A stretch of 51,283 bases of DNA from JAZDFP01 sp043801445 (GTDB lineage: Bacteria; Planctomycetota; MHYJ01; JACQXL01): positions 1 to 51,283 of the forward strand of contig JAZDMB010000036.1 of NCBI GenBank assembly GCA_043801445.1. The letters run 5' to 3'. Position 1 is the first letter of the stretch. Each line of letters opens with the position of its first letter. This document shows, in pieces, positions 1 to 7,482 of this stretch. The notes below the pieces were generated by a model. That model made no database searches. It saw only the letters and a program-made list of their open reading frames with translations, and was not told the origin of the DNA. A program made the translations under genes and the position numbers.

Positions 1-68
1 AAAAGGCCGCACCGGCATCTTCAGCGAGACGGCTAAATGCGCGGTCTCTCCGTAGGAAAGAAATTATT

Positions 69-140
69 GCCACCAAGGCACAAAGACACTAAGAATTAAA
101 TTCTTGGTTTTTCCCCTTTGTGCCTTCGTGTCTTAGTGGC
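69..140. repeat. Dispersed inverted repeat, family A
   Basis: Two imperfect arms built on the words CCAC, AAGGCAC and AAAGACAC face each other around a small central palindrome (AAGAATTAAATTCTT). Similar arms occur at 41518-41580 and inside mfd at 27882-27945. The rest of 1-183 shows no gene. A GAGGGAGAAAGG run at about 161-172 is the likely ribosome-binding site of the next gene. Confidence 0.75.
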
Positions 141-183
141 AAAGCAGCAGCGCATCCCGTGAGGGAGAAAGGTAATTTATTTT

Positions 184-1245
184 ATGTCTCTATTACCAAA
201 TGAAGTCAAGACCGAACACATCGCCAATGGTGCAGTAACAACGCCCAAGATTGCAGCGCAATCAGTGAACAGTGAAAAATTAGCAGCGAACAGTGTCATA
301 ACCGAAAAGATAGCCAATGCGTCAGTAACCCGTGACAAAATCGGCGAGAAACAGGTGAGTAATTCACGGCTAAAGGATGCCTGTATCACGACCGAGAAAA
401 TTGCCACTTCAGCAATAGTCGCGTCCAAAATAGGCGACGGACAGGTTACAACGCCTAAAATCGGCGAGTTACAAGTTACAAGTTCCAAGTTGCAGGATAA
501 TGCGGTTACAACGAAAAAGCTGCAGGATGGTGCAGTAACGACTGAGAAGATTTCATTCAGCGCAATAACGAGTGCGAAAATTGCATCTGGGGCAATAGGC
601 AGTCCTCAGTTAGCACAGAGTAGTATCACAACGAATAAAATCGCCAATGGGGCGGTGACTCCGGTAAAATTGTCTTTTGTTCCAACGTCTGCAGCGAGGC
701 CCATAACACCACCTATAGCTACCGAAGAGATTGGCTCAAGTGTGGTGACGACATCGAAGATTGCATCTGGGGCGGTTGACGGTGCGCGGTTAGCGAATGG
801 CGCGGTTACAACGGAAAAGATTGTCAACGGTGCGGTTACGCCGGAGAAGTTATCATTTGTTCCGGGCGGAGCGGTGAGACCGTTGGTGCCTCCGGTTGCC
901 ACAGGTGAAATCGGGGCTGGCGCAGTAGGCAGTAGTCAGTTGGCAGTAGACAGTGTGTCAACGGAAAAAATCCAGAACGGCGCGGTGACGAAATCTAAAC
1001 TATCTTATAAGGTTATCAGCATCACAATTCCGGCATTACAAGTAGGCGGGTTATATCCGCCGTTGGGTGACCCTGATTTGAATGGCGGTATAATTTTAGG
1101 TTACTCTATTCCCACAAATCAAGACCAGTTGATTAGACAACTGTTTCTGTTACCGGGGTTACCGCAAGGCACAGGTATTTCAATTCTGCTTAACCAGCCG
1201 GCGATTGCGGATAATACATTTGAGGTGGTGGTGCTTAGAGGATAG
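184..1245 (+). CDS. Tail-fibre-like repeat protein
   Basis: A 353-residue protein. Residues about 10-275 are a run of degenerate 9-11-residue repeats of the type NGAVTTEKI / DGAVTTEKI, often joined by GSSQL- or TPVKLSF-like variants. Such repeats are known from phage tail fibres and bacterial surface fibres, where they tend to form trimeric beta-helical shafts. The last 75 residues or so are non-repetitive and could be a head or anchor domain I do not recognise. No signal peptide or membrane segment is visible. The ATG follows a purine-rich GGGAGAAAGG. No other phage gene is nearby, so a prophage is not supported. The antisense strand is also long open because of the repeats, which I take as a composition effect. 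Function in adhesion or as a fibre is inference. Confidence 0.75.
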   Translation: MSLLPNEVKTEHIANGAVTTPKIAAQSVNSEKLAANSVITEKIANASVTRDKIGEKQVSNSRLKDACITTEKIATSAIVASKIGDGQVTTPKIGELQVTSSKLQDNAVTTKKLQDGAVTTEKISFSAITSAKIASGAIGSPQLAQSSITTNKIANGAVTPVKLSFVPTSAARPITPPIATEEIGSSVVTTSKIASGAVDGARLANGAVTTEKIVNGAVTPEKLSFVPGGAVRPLVPPVATGEIGAGAVGSSQLAVDSVSTEKIQNGAVTKSKLSYKVISITIPALQVGGLYPPLGDPDLNGGIILGYSIPTNQDQLIRQLFLLPGLPQGTGISILLNQPAIADNTFEVVVLRG

Positions 1246-1294
1246 AGAAGTATATAGTATAAAGTATGAAGTATGTAGGGTAAGAGAAGAAACG

Positions 1295-1342
1295 TAGCCA
1301 CAGATTACACCAAGTAGGCAGGCAGATTAGCACAGATAATTT
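1295..1342. repeat. Dispersed repeat, family B (partial)
   Basis: Contains the family words GCCACAGATTACAC and AGATTAGCACAGATAA. Fuller copies with both arms lie at 2966-3028 and 7296-7382. The copy is interrupted by a GTAGGCAGGCAG segment. Confidence 0.6.
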
Positions 1343-1343
1343 C

Positions 1344-1397
1344 TATAAGGAGACCAGGAAAACAGGAGAATTATTTTGGACTCATGGCTTCCTTATA
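1344..1397. repeat. Palindromic repeat, family D, copy 1
   Basis: Starts TATAAGGAGACCAGGAAAAC and ends GGCTTCCTTATA, giving an imperfect palindrome around an AATTATT centre. Related copies are at 4303-4335 (half), 4710-4760, 16776-16831, 39586-39643 and 40520-40574. Confidence 0.75.
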
Positions 1398-1488
1398 AAT
1401 CTCTTTGTTTGGAATGGCTGATTCATATTTAATATTTAAATTTACTTGAGGTTCAGCTTGTTTATTAGTTTATTATCAGTAGTTAGGG

Positions 1489-1528
1489 GAAGTTATTTGA
1501 AGTTGTTTGAAGTTATATGAAGTTAAAT
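1489..1528 (+). repeat. 10-bp tandem repeat at glycosyltransferase start
   Basis: Four copies of a 10-bp unit GAAGTTNNNT run directly into the ATG at 1527. There is no ordinary ribosome-binding site, so unit number would change the sequence just upstream of the start. Confidence 0.75.
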
Positions 1529-2978
1529 GAAGATATTACATATTTTTAGTGATTGGAAATGGACCGGTCCGAGTGAGCCGATATTGAATCTTTGTTCCGC
1601 GTTGATAAAATCCGGTGAGATAGTCCATATAGCTTGTCTGGCTCCGCCAGTCAAGAGTTCAAGAGTTCAAGAGTTCAACAGTTCAACAGTTCAACAGTCT
1701 GATAGAACTTTACCGCTTAAGGCAGAGCAAGCAGGTATTAAGACATTGCTTCTTTCACCCTTGCCGAAATATTTCCCATTCCTGGCTATGAGGCAGAATA
1801 TCAAGAAGTTAGCCGGATACATTTCAGAACATAATTTTGATATTATTCACTGCCATAGTTCAATGGACCATTTTTATGCAGCAGCAATCCTTGCTGGGCT
1901 TCCCAGCCCCGTTAGAAGTGTAGACAGCAAGGGAAATGAACCAAGACAAAGGTCTATATCTAATACTATGGACACTTCTAACGGGGTGAAGATGCCCGCC
2001 TGTCCTGCTACTGCCAGCCCGTTAGAAAGACCCGTAATGAGTTCGTTAGGTAAGCTATTGTTTTCACCCTTATTATTGTACTTTCTAACGGGGCATGCAT
2101 ACCGGATACGGCGCCACCACCTGCCTACGCCAATGCTTCGGCAGGCAAGTAAAAATATCAAGATAATCAGGACAAATCATAAGGGATTCCCATTAGAATT
2201 ATCCCATTCCAATAAATTCCTATTGAAATATGCCACAGATGGTTATATCGCGCTTTCTAAAAAGCTTGCCGAGATAGATTGCAAGAACTTTTCTTTAGCG
2301 CCGGAAACCGTTGCGGCTATTAGTGGGGCAGTAGATGTAATAAAAGTTCGTAGTTCGGAATTCGGAGTTCGGAGTTCGGAAGTCAGAGGTAGATTAGGAT
2401 TGAAGGAAAGTGATGTTGTTATCGGTGTGGTGGCTCGGGTCCAGCGTCATCGCAGATTCAAGATTATTATTGAGGCAATGAGATTGGTGGTCAAGGAGAT
2501 GCCCTTAGTAAAATTGGTAATCATCGGACGGGGAACACATTATGATGAATTGGTGACCAGACCTGTTAAAGAACTGAATCTGGGTGATAATGTTATTTCT
2601 GCCGGTTACCGCAGTAGCGATGATGATTATTTTGATATCATTAATGTATTTGATTTCGGGATTTATTTGGTGCCGGGTTCTGACGGTTCCTGCCGTGCGG
2701 CTCTGGAATTGATGGCGTCCGGTAAACCTTTGATTGTTGCCAGGCGTGGTGTCCTGCCTGAAATCGTTGACGATAACCGGAGTGGATTAGTGATTGATGA
2801 CACTCCGGAAAATCTGGCACAGGCAATATTACGTCTGGCAAATGATAAGGAGTTAATTAGCGGATTTTCGCAACAGGCACGCCTGAAAATGACAAATGAA
2901 TTCTCCCCGGAACTTTCCGTAAAAGCCACAACGGATTTTTATCACAATATATTAAGAAGCCATAGAACCACAGATTAA
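1527..2978 (+). CDS. GT4-family glycosyltransferase with repeat-derived insertions
   Basis: A 483-residue GT-B fold glycosyltransferase, family 4-like. The N-terminal acceptor domain carries WTGPSEP near residue 13 and DIIHCHSSMDHFYAA near 110. The C-terminal domain has GVVARVQRHRRF, VIIGRG and the nucleotide-sugar-binding EX7E-type segment around PGSDGSCRAALELMASGKP. It probably transfers a sugar in lipopolysaccharide, capsule or other glycan synthesis; donor and acceptor cannot be told. Three stretches look foreign to the family: residues about 42-57 (8-bp tandem repeat), about 123-208 (a string of palindromic repeats) and about 273-287 (7-bp tandem repeat). The last residues RTTD and the TAA stop fall inside a family B repeat. 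It may be a switched or decaying gene, but the frame is intact from end to end. Confidence 0.9.
   Translation: MKILHIFSDWKWTGPSEPILNLCSALIKSGEIVHIACLAPPVKSSRVQEFNSSTVQQSDRTLPLKAEQAGIKTLLLSPLPKYFPFLAMRQNIKKLAGYISEHNFDIIHCHSSMDHFYAAAILAGLPSPVRSVDSKGNEPRQRSISNTMDTSNGVKMPACPATASPLERPVMSSLGKLLFSPLLLYFLTGHAYRIRRHHLPTPMLRQASKNIKIIRTNHKGFPLELSHSNKFLLKYATDGYIALSKKLAEIDCKNFSLAPETVAAISGAVDVIKVRSSEFGVRSSEVRGRLGLKESDVVIGVVARVQRHRRFKIIIEAMRLVVKEMPLVKLVIIGRGTHYDELVTRPVKELNLGDNVISAGYRSSDDDYFDIINVFDFGIYLVPGSDGSCRAALELMASGKPLIVARRGVLPEIVDDNRSGLVIDDTPENLAQAILRLANDKELISGFSQQARLKMTNEFSPELSVKATTDFYHNILRSHRTTD
1651..1698 (+). repeat. 8-bp tandem repeat inside coding sequence
   Basis: Three units of TCAAGAGT followed by three of TCAACAGT, 48 bp in all. 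A gain or loss of one unit would shift the frame of the glycosyltransferase. Confidence 0.9.
1907..2093. repeat. Two family E palindromes inside the glycosyltransferase gene
   Basis: The first element (1907-1986) has exact 15-bp arms CCCCGTTAGAAGTGT / ACACTTCTAACGGGG. The second (2018-2093) has arms CCCGTTAGAAAG / CTTTCTAACGGGG. A further small inverted repeat, CTGCCTACGCC...GCTTCGGCAGGCA, follows at about 2120-2149. A third family E copy overlaps the ftsK stop at 51151-51232. All are translated here without a stop. Confidence 0.85.
2345..2386 (+). repeat. 7-bp tandem repeat inside coding sequence
   Basis: Six degenerate 7-bp units on the pattern AGTTCGG, 42 bp in all, encoding an RSSEFGVRSSE-like peptide at the start of the C-terminal domain of the glycosyltransferase. 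Confidence 0.85.
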
Positions 2979-3028
2979 CACGAGATTACCACGAGATTCT
3001 TGTGCTAATCTGTGAAATCTTGTGGTTT
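2966..3028. repeat. Dispersed inverted repeat, family B
   Basis: Left arm AACCACAGATTAACACGAGA and right arm GTGCTAATCTGTG...TTGTGGTTT. It overlaps the end of the glycosyltransferase, whose TAA stop lies inside the left arm, and fills the gap before the convergent ftsW, so it may also act as a bidirectional terminator hairpin. Confidence 0.75.
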
Positions 3029-3031
3029 ATT

Positions 3032-4150
3032 TTATTGATTTCTTTTTGCCATCTTCTCATTCTGGCGGGAGATGTTAAGCAGGATGCCGATGGCAAACAG
3101 AAATACCAATAATCCGGAACCGCCGTAACTGATGAACGGCAAGGATATGTCTTTGGTAGGAATCAAAGCAGTTACTACTGCCATATTAATTACTGCCTGA
3201 ATAACAATCATCAATGGTATACCGATGGCTAATAAGGAGCCGAATGGGTCAACAGTATCCAATGCAATTTTTCTGCCATACCATAATAGAGCGAAAAATA
3301 ACAAAGCCACGCTTAAAGTGCCGATAAATCCTAATTCTTCACCAATAATGGATAGAATAAAATCGGTATGTTCTTGTGGTAAGTAGAATAATTTTTGATA
3401 CGAGAGACCAAGTCCATGTCCTATGATACCTCCGGAACCTAATCCTATTTGCGCTTGGTTGATTTGATATCCCTTGCCCGCAGTATCAGCCGTCGGATGT
3501 AGAAAAACCATCAGGCGGTTTTGGATATGAGGATAACATAGTATTACTATATAAAATACCACAGAACCGACAATTAATCCGATGGGTAAGATATAACTGA
3601 TTCGTAAGCCGCCGATTACTAATATGATGCCGGCAAGTAAGGTAAGAAATAAAGAAGTGCCGATATCAGGTTCTACCATAATCAATAATACCGTGATGGA
3701 TATAACGATGCTTAAGGGGATAAAACCTTTTTTGAAAGATTTAATCTGTTCGGGGTATCTGCTGATAAAAGCTGATATAAAAATAATGAGGATGATTTTT
3801 GCTATTTCGGACGGCTGGAATCCTATCGGACCTATTTTCAGCCAGCGTCTGGCTCCGCCTACCATATGACCTATGCCCGGGATGAGGACAATTATTAAAA
3901 GACCCCAGGTAATAACTAATAATAACGGGCTCAATCTTGACCAGACTTGATATGGAATCCGGCTGGAAATGAACATTACCAGCAATGAAATGATCATCAG
4001 CATTAATTGTTTCTTGAAAAAATAGAAGCCGTCCTGAATAGATTTGGCGGATTCAGCCCTAAAGAAACTGCTGCTGTAGACCATGATAATTCCGAATGAA
4101 AGCAATGACAGGGTAATAATGGTTATCTTATGAGAGTTTTTTAATACCAT
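3032..4150 (-). CDS. ftsW: Septal peptidoglycan polymerase FtsW (SEDS family)
   Basis: A 372-residue polytopic membrane protein with about ten hydrophobic segments. SEDS landmarks are VGGARRWLKIGPIGFQPSE near residues 96-114, GLGSGGIIGHGLG with LPQEHTDFILSIIGEELG in the large periplasmic loop, and the C-terminal LPFISYGGSGL. The family polymerises lipid II glycan strands at the septum with a partner PBP2b-type transpeptidase. FtsW is preferred over RodA because it is on the same strand as, and downstream of, mraY and murF, as in dcw clusters. Start ATG at 4148-4150 has no clear Shine-Dalgarno. murD, murG and the PBP gene are not in the window. Confidence 0.93.
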   Translation of the reverse strand: MVLKNSHKITIITLSLLSFGIIMVYSSSFFRAESAKSIQDGFYFFKKQLMLMIISLLVMFISSRIPYQVWSRLSPLLLVITWGLLIIVLIPGIGHMVGGARRWLKIGPIGFQPSEIAKIILIIFISAFISRYPEQIKSFKKGFIPLSIVISITVLLIMVEPDIGTSLFLTLLAGIILVIGGLRISYILPIGLIVGSVVFYIVILCYPHIQNRLMVFLHPTADTAGKGYQINQAQIGLGSGGIIGHGLGLSYQKLFYLPQEHTDFILSIIGEELGFIGTLSVALLFFALLWYGRKIALDTVDPFGSLLAIGIPLMIVIQAVINMAVVTALIPTKDISLPFISYGGSGLLVFLFAIGILLNISRQNEKMAKRNQ

Positions 4151-4302
4151 AGAAAATTATATGTAAACAAATTAAGCGGATTAAACTGAAAATATTTAAA
4201 TTTTCTATCCGTTCAATCCGTAATATCTGTTTAAGCTGCTTACTATTTTTCTTGGAGTCATTAAATATACAATTACAATAAAGTAATATTTACGCCAAAG
4301 AC

Positions 4303-4335
4303 TATAAGGAAACCAGGAAACCATGATAATTATTC
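4303..4335. repeat. Family D half-element beside GxxExxY gene
   Basis: TATAAGGAAACCAGGAAACC followed by an ATGATAATTATTC centre: one arm plus centre of family D, ending at the stop codon of the GxxExxY gene. 4151-4302 shows only a weak repeat of the type ATCCGTTCAATCCGTAA and no gene. Confidence 0.65.
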
Positions 4336-4701
4336 ATATATAACTCTCTTGGTCTCCAGTTTTATTTTAGCAAAGTTAATAATCAGTCCGTGATTTTTAC
4401 CGAGAGCCTTAAGATAAGATTTAACAATAGCAAAATGAATATCCTCTATCATTTTGACTACTTTGAGTTCCACAATAATGGTATTTTCCACCAGAAGGTC
4501 AAGCCGATGTTGTCCCACATCTGTCCCCTTATATTTTACTGCGAGTCCCACCTGCTGAGATACTTTTAATCCTCTATGCTGTAATTCTATAACTAATGCA
4601 TTCTCATAAATAGATTCAATAAAACCCGGGCCGAGTTGCTTATGAACTTCTATTGCCGAGCCGATAATTTTCTCGGTTAGTTCTTTATAGGGTAATTCCA
4701 T
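4330..4701 (-). CDS. GxxExxY protein (PD-(D/E)XK nuclease-like fold)
   Basis: A 123-residue protein with the family signature in GPGFIESIYENAL near residues 24-36, after an N-terminal ELTEKIIGSAIEVHKQLG. The nuclease-like core is RLDLLVENTIIVELK (D-x9-E-x-K) at about 67-81, followed by a helix and LIINFAKIKLETKR. This is the usual full length for the family (PDDEXK_3). Members are very common in some environmental genomes and their role is not established; nuclease activity is inference from the fold. It lies between mraY and ftsW, where murD is commonly found, and is bracketed within a few bases by family D repeats, which suggests it arrived as a mobile unit. The start is ATG; no strong Shine-Dalgarno. 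Confidence 0.9.
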   Translation of the reverse strand: MELPYKELTEKIIGSAIEVHKQLGPGFIESIYENALVIELQHRGLKVSQQVGLAVKYKGTDVGQHRLDLLVENTIIVELKVVKMIEDIHFAIVKSYLKALGKNHGLIINFAKIKLETKRVIYE

Positions 4702-4709
4702 ATAAAATG

Positions 4710-4760
4710 TTCTTAAGGAATCCAGGAAAAATTATTCTTGGCTTCCTGGCCTCTTTATAG
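4710..4760. repeat. Palindromic repeat, family D, copy 3
   Basis: CTTAAGGAATCCAGGAAAAA, an ATTATT centre and CTTGGCTTCCTGGCCTCTTTATA. It occupies the short gap between the GxxExxY start and the mraY stop. Confidence 0.75.
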
Positions 4761-4775
4761 ATTTTGTTTTTCGTA

Positions 4776-5858
4776 TTAAAATTCTATTTTCAAGGTAGCT
4801 AATGTTAATATGGCAAGTATCGCTGCTACAATCCAGAACCGGAGAGTAATCTTCGGTTCTGAGATACCATTAAATTGAAAATGGTGATGGAGCGGCGCTA
4901 TTTTGAAGATACGTTTGCCCCATATCCGATAAGAAATAACCTGAAGAATAACCGAAAGAGCGTTTACCACAAAGATGGCGCCAACTAAAAACAGGGCGAT
5001 TTCCTGTTTAGCCACGACAGCAACCAATCCCAAGACACCGCCCAATGAAATTGCGCCGACGTTTCCCATGAATATTTCTGCCGGGAACCCATTAAACCAG
5101 AGGAAACCTAAACAACCGCCGACAAATGCGCCCATAAAGATGGTTAATTCACCACTGCCTGGTATATAAGGAATATTCAAATATGTAGTATAGTCAATAC
5201 GACCAACAACATAGATAATGAATAAATATGCTAAGCCTGCCATAATAAGACAGCCGGTGGCTAATCCATCTAATCCATCAGTTAGGTTGACAGAATTAGA
5301 TGAGGCAGTAATAACTACACATACGAATATGGGATAAAACCATCCCAATTCGACGGTGGTTTTTAATAACGGGATGTAAAGTGTGGTAGCGGATGGAAGA
5401 TATTGTTTGAAATAAAACCACAGGCCGAATCCAATAGCCAGACCCATTAGTCCCTGACCGAGCAGTTTGAATGATTTGGTAATCCCTGATTTTCGGGATG
5501 CTTTAATTTTAATCATATCATCAATATAACCCAATATAGTTAGTCCGAGAATTAATAGTAGTGCATAAAGGACAAAGATATTATCCAATCTGGCAAATAG
5601 GATGGTTGATATTAAGATAGCCCCGATAACAACAAAGCCGCCCATAGTCGGAGTGGAAGCCTTGTTTTGGTGTAACTGAATAAGCCGTTCAGAATCCTTT
5701 TTTTCTGCCCGTTCCAAGAACTTCTTTTTTTTGAGTGTTTTAATAAGTATCGGAGTGAAAATGCAGACTAATATGAATGATAGAACGGCACTAAATGATG
5801 TTCTAAAGGTAATATAGCGAAATTGTTCTATAAAAGATGAGATTAGTTGGTATAACAT
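4776..5858 (-). CDS. mraY: Phospho-N-acetylmuramoyl-pentapeptide transferase MraY
   Basis: A 360-residue integral membrane enzyme, the usual length. It moves phospho-MurNAc-pentapeptide from UDP to undecaprenyl phosphate, making lipid I on the cytoplasmic face. Family motifs are STPTMGG near residue 68, the catalytic pair GYIDDMIKI near 110-118, NSVNLTDGLDGLATG near 188-202 and the C-terminal PLHHHFQ. About ten membrane segments alternate with polar loops. Its start overlaps the end of murF by 16 bases, so the two are probably translated together. Downstream ftsW is separated by the GxxExxY/repeat unit. Confidence 0.97.
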   Translation of the reverse strand: MLYQLISSFIEQFRYITFRTSFSAVLSFILVCIFTPILIKTLKKKKFLERAEKKDSERLIQLHQNKASTPTMGGFVVIGAILISTILFARLDNIFVLYALLLILGLTILGYIDDMIKIKASRKSGITKSFKLLGQGLMGLAIGFGLWFYFKQYLPSATTLYIPLLKTTVELGWFYPIFVCVVITASSNSVNLTDGLDGLATGCLIMAGLAYLFIIYVVGRIDYTTYLNIPYIPGSGELTIFMGAFVGGCLGFLWFNGFPAEIFMGNVGAISLGGVLGLVAVVAKQEIALFLVGAIFVVNALSVILQVISYRIWGKRIFKIAPLHHHFQFNGISEPKITLRFWIVAAILAILTLATLKIEF

Positions 5859-7264
5859 AAAATAATCTTTTCTAGAGAATTAGTTCTTGAACCTTTTAGT
5901 AAAACCATATCGTTTTTCCTGATAATCTTTTTTATATACGGAATTGCTTCTGAAATATCCTTGTAATAAAATGATAATATATTAGGCGTTTTGATTCCTG
6001 ATAATTTCTCCATCGTCCATTTTGATTCATTACCTATAGCAATCAGGATGTCAATATTACTTTTGGCTATATCATCAGCGATGTCCTGATGGAATCTCCT
6101 GGAATATTTACCCAACTCGCGCATTTCACCTAAGACAAAGACTTTGCGACCCGCCAGACCAAGCCTGTCGGGCTGGGAAGCCATTTTCATTTCTGATAAC
6201 TCCCTGATAGTTAATGCAACCGAGGTAGGGTTTGCATTATAAGCATCATTAATAAAAGTTACGCCGTTAACAAAATATTTTTCCATGCGCATTGCAGGCA
6301 GTTTAAAATCAGCCAGGGCTTTACAAATCTCAGCCGGTTTCATACCGATGGTATATGAGACAGCAAAGGAAGCTAATGCATTTTTAATATTCCATGCACC
6401 CAATACCGGCAGGTTGCATTTATGATATCCTTGACCTTTTATGGCAATTGAGAAATTAATATAATCTGGTTTTATTTGTATTCCTTTAGCCCTAATAGTT
6501 GCTTCGGAATCCATCCCGAAAGTTATTGTTTTATATTCGGCATATTTTGATAATCTCTTAAGTCGTTTATTAGATGATTCGAATAGTGCAATTTTATCTG
6601 ACGAGAGGTTTTTAAATAAAGAAGACTCCTCCTTGAATACCCCTTCCAAATCTTTCAATCCTTCCAGATGTGTCGCTGAAATATTGGTGATAACGGAAAT
6701 ATCAGGTTTTAATATTTTGGCTAAATAACTTATTTCGCCAGGTTGATTTGTGCCAACCTCAGCCACTAAATATTCGGTGTGGTTATCTGCCGATAAGATT
6801 GTTAAAGGCAGTCCGATAAAATTATTATAACTTCTGGGAGATTTTACTACCTGATATCGTTTTGAGAGGATATGGGCAATCATATCTTTAGTGGTTGTTT
6901 TGCCATTACTTCCGCCGATTGCGATTACTTTTGCTGATAACTTTCGGCGATAATATGCGGCGATATTACCCAATGCTTTAACGGTATCATCTACTTTTAT
7001 AAAAGAGGTGTGATTATTTAATCGTAGCTCTTTTTTGATGGATGAGGGAATACGGGAAAGAATAATCACTGAAGCCTTTTGCTTTATTGCATCAATGATA
7101 AAGTTATGGCCATCAAAATTATTACCTTTGAGGGCTATAAATAGACTGCCTTTATTGATAGTGCGGGTATCTGTAGAAATGCCTTTTATTAAGCGCGGGA
7201 TATATGGCGTAAGGAGTTTACCTTTAGTAAATCTGATTATCTCATCTAATTGTAAAGGAATCAT
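5843..7264 (-). CDS. murF: UDP-MurNAc-tripeptide--D-Ala-D-Ala ligase MurF
   Basis: A 473-residue Mur ligase that adds D-Ala-D-Ala to the muropeptide precursor in the cytoplasm. It shows the ATP-binding GGSNGKTTTK near residue 117, the central EVGTNQPGEI near 168, ISATHLEGL near 195, the DAYNANPTS segment near 340 and the C-terminal VLLKGSRTNSLEKI. A 10-12-residue stretch at about 360-371 (SQPDRLGLAGRK) interrupts the usual short loop before VFVLGEMRELG. Its DNA, at 6148-6182, contains the word GCTTCCCAGCCCG shared with family E flanks, so it looks like a repeat insertion. It is first gene of the minus-strand murF-mraY-(GxxExxY)-ftsW run. Confidence 0.96.
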   Translation of the reverse strand: MIPLQLDEIIRFTKGKLLTPYIPRLIKGISTDTRTINKGSLFIALKGNNFDGHNFIIDAIKQKASVIILSRIPSSIKKELRLNNHTSFIKVDDTVKALGNIAAYYRRKLSAKVIAIGGSNGKTTTKDMIAHILSKRYQVVKSPRSYNNFIGLPLTILSADNHTEYLVAEVGTNQPGEISYLAKILKPDISVITNISATHLEGLKDLEGVFKEESSLFKNLSSDKIALFESSNKRLKRLSKYAEYKTITFGMDSEATIRAKGIQIKPDYINFSIAIKGQGYHKCNLPVLGAWNIKNALASFAVSYTIGMKPAEICKALADFKLPAMRMEKYFVNGVTFINDAYNANPTSVALTIRELSEMKMASQPDRLGLAGRKVFVLGEMRELGKYSRRFHQDIADDIAKSNIDILIAIGNESKWTMEKLSGIKTPNILSFYYKDISEAIPYIKKIIRKNDMVLLKGSRTNSLEKIILCYTN

Positions 7265-7295
7265 TGATTAATACATAAAAAATGTCAGGGAAAAT

Positions 7296-7382
7296 AGCCA
7301 CAGATTACACAGATTGAATTTAATCTGTGACATTTGCCCAAAGATAAATTACACGAATTTAATCTGTGAAATCTGTGGCTTT
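7296..7382. repeat. Dispersed inverted repeat, family B, long copy
   Basis: Arms GCCACAGATTACACAGATTG and AATCTGTGAAATCTGTGGC enclose a second pair, AATCTGTGACATTTG / AATTACACGAATTT. It lies in the divergent gap between murF and the activase gene, so any promoters must sit close to or inside it. Confidence 0.8.
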
Positions 7383-7482
7383 ATTTATTATAATATCGGC
7401 AGATTCGCCGTGTCTTATTATTTATTTTCTTAAACATCCAGACATTCTTGAATAGTTACTATATTTTTGTTAGGATAATAGT

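Noticed and set aside
177..902. Minus-strand ORFs opposite the fibre-like gene
   Set aside because: They mirror the repeats of the plus-strand gene and have no start signals or family resemblance.
184..1245. Prophage
   Set aside because: A single fibre-like gene with no capsid, terminase or integrase around it.
5483..5500. ATCCCTGATTTTCGGGAT palindrome inside mraY as another repeat insertion
   Set aside because: The encoded SRKSGIT fits the normal MraY loop before the KLLGQ segment, so no insertion is evident.
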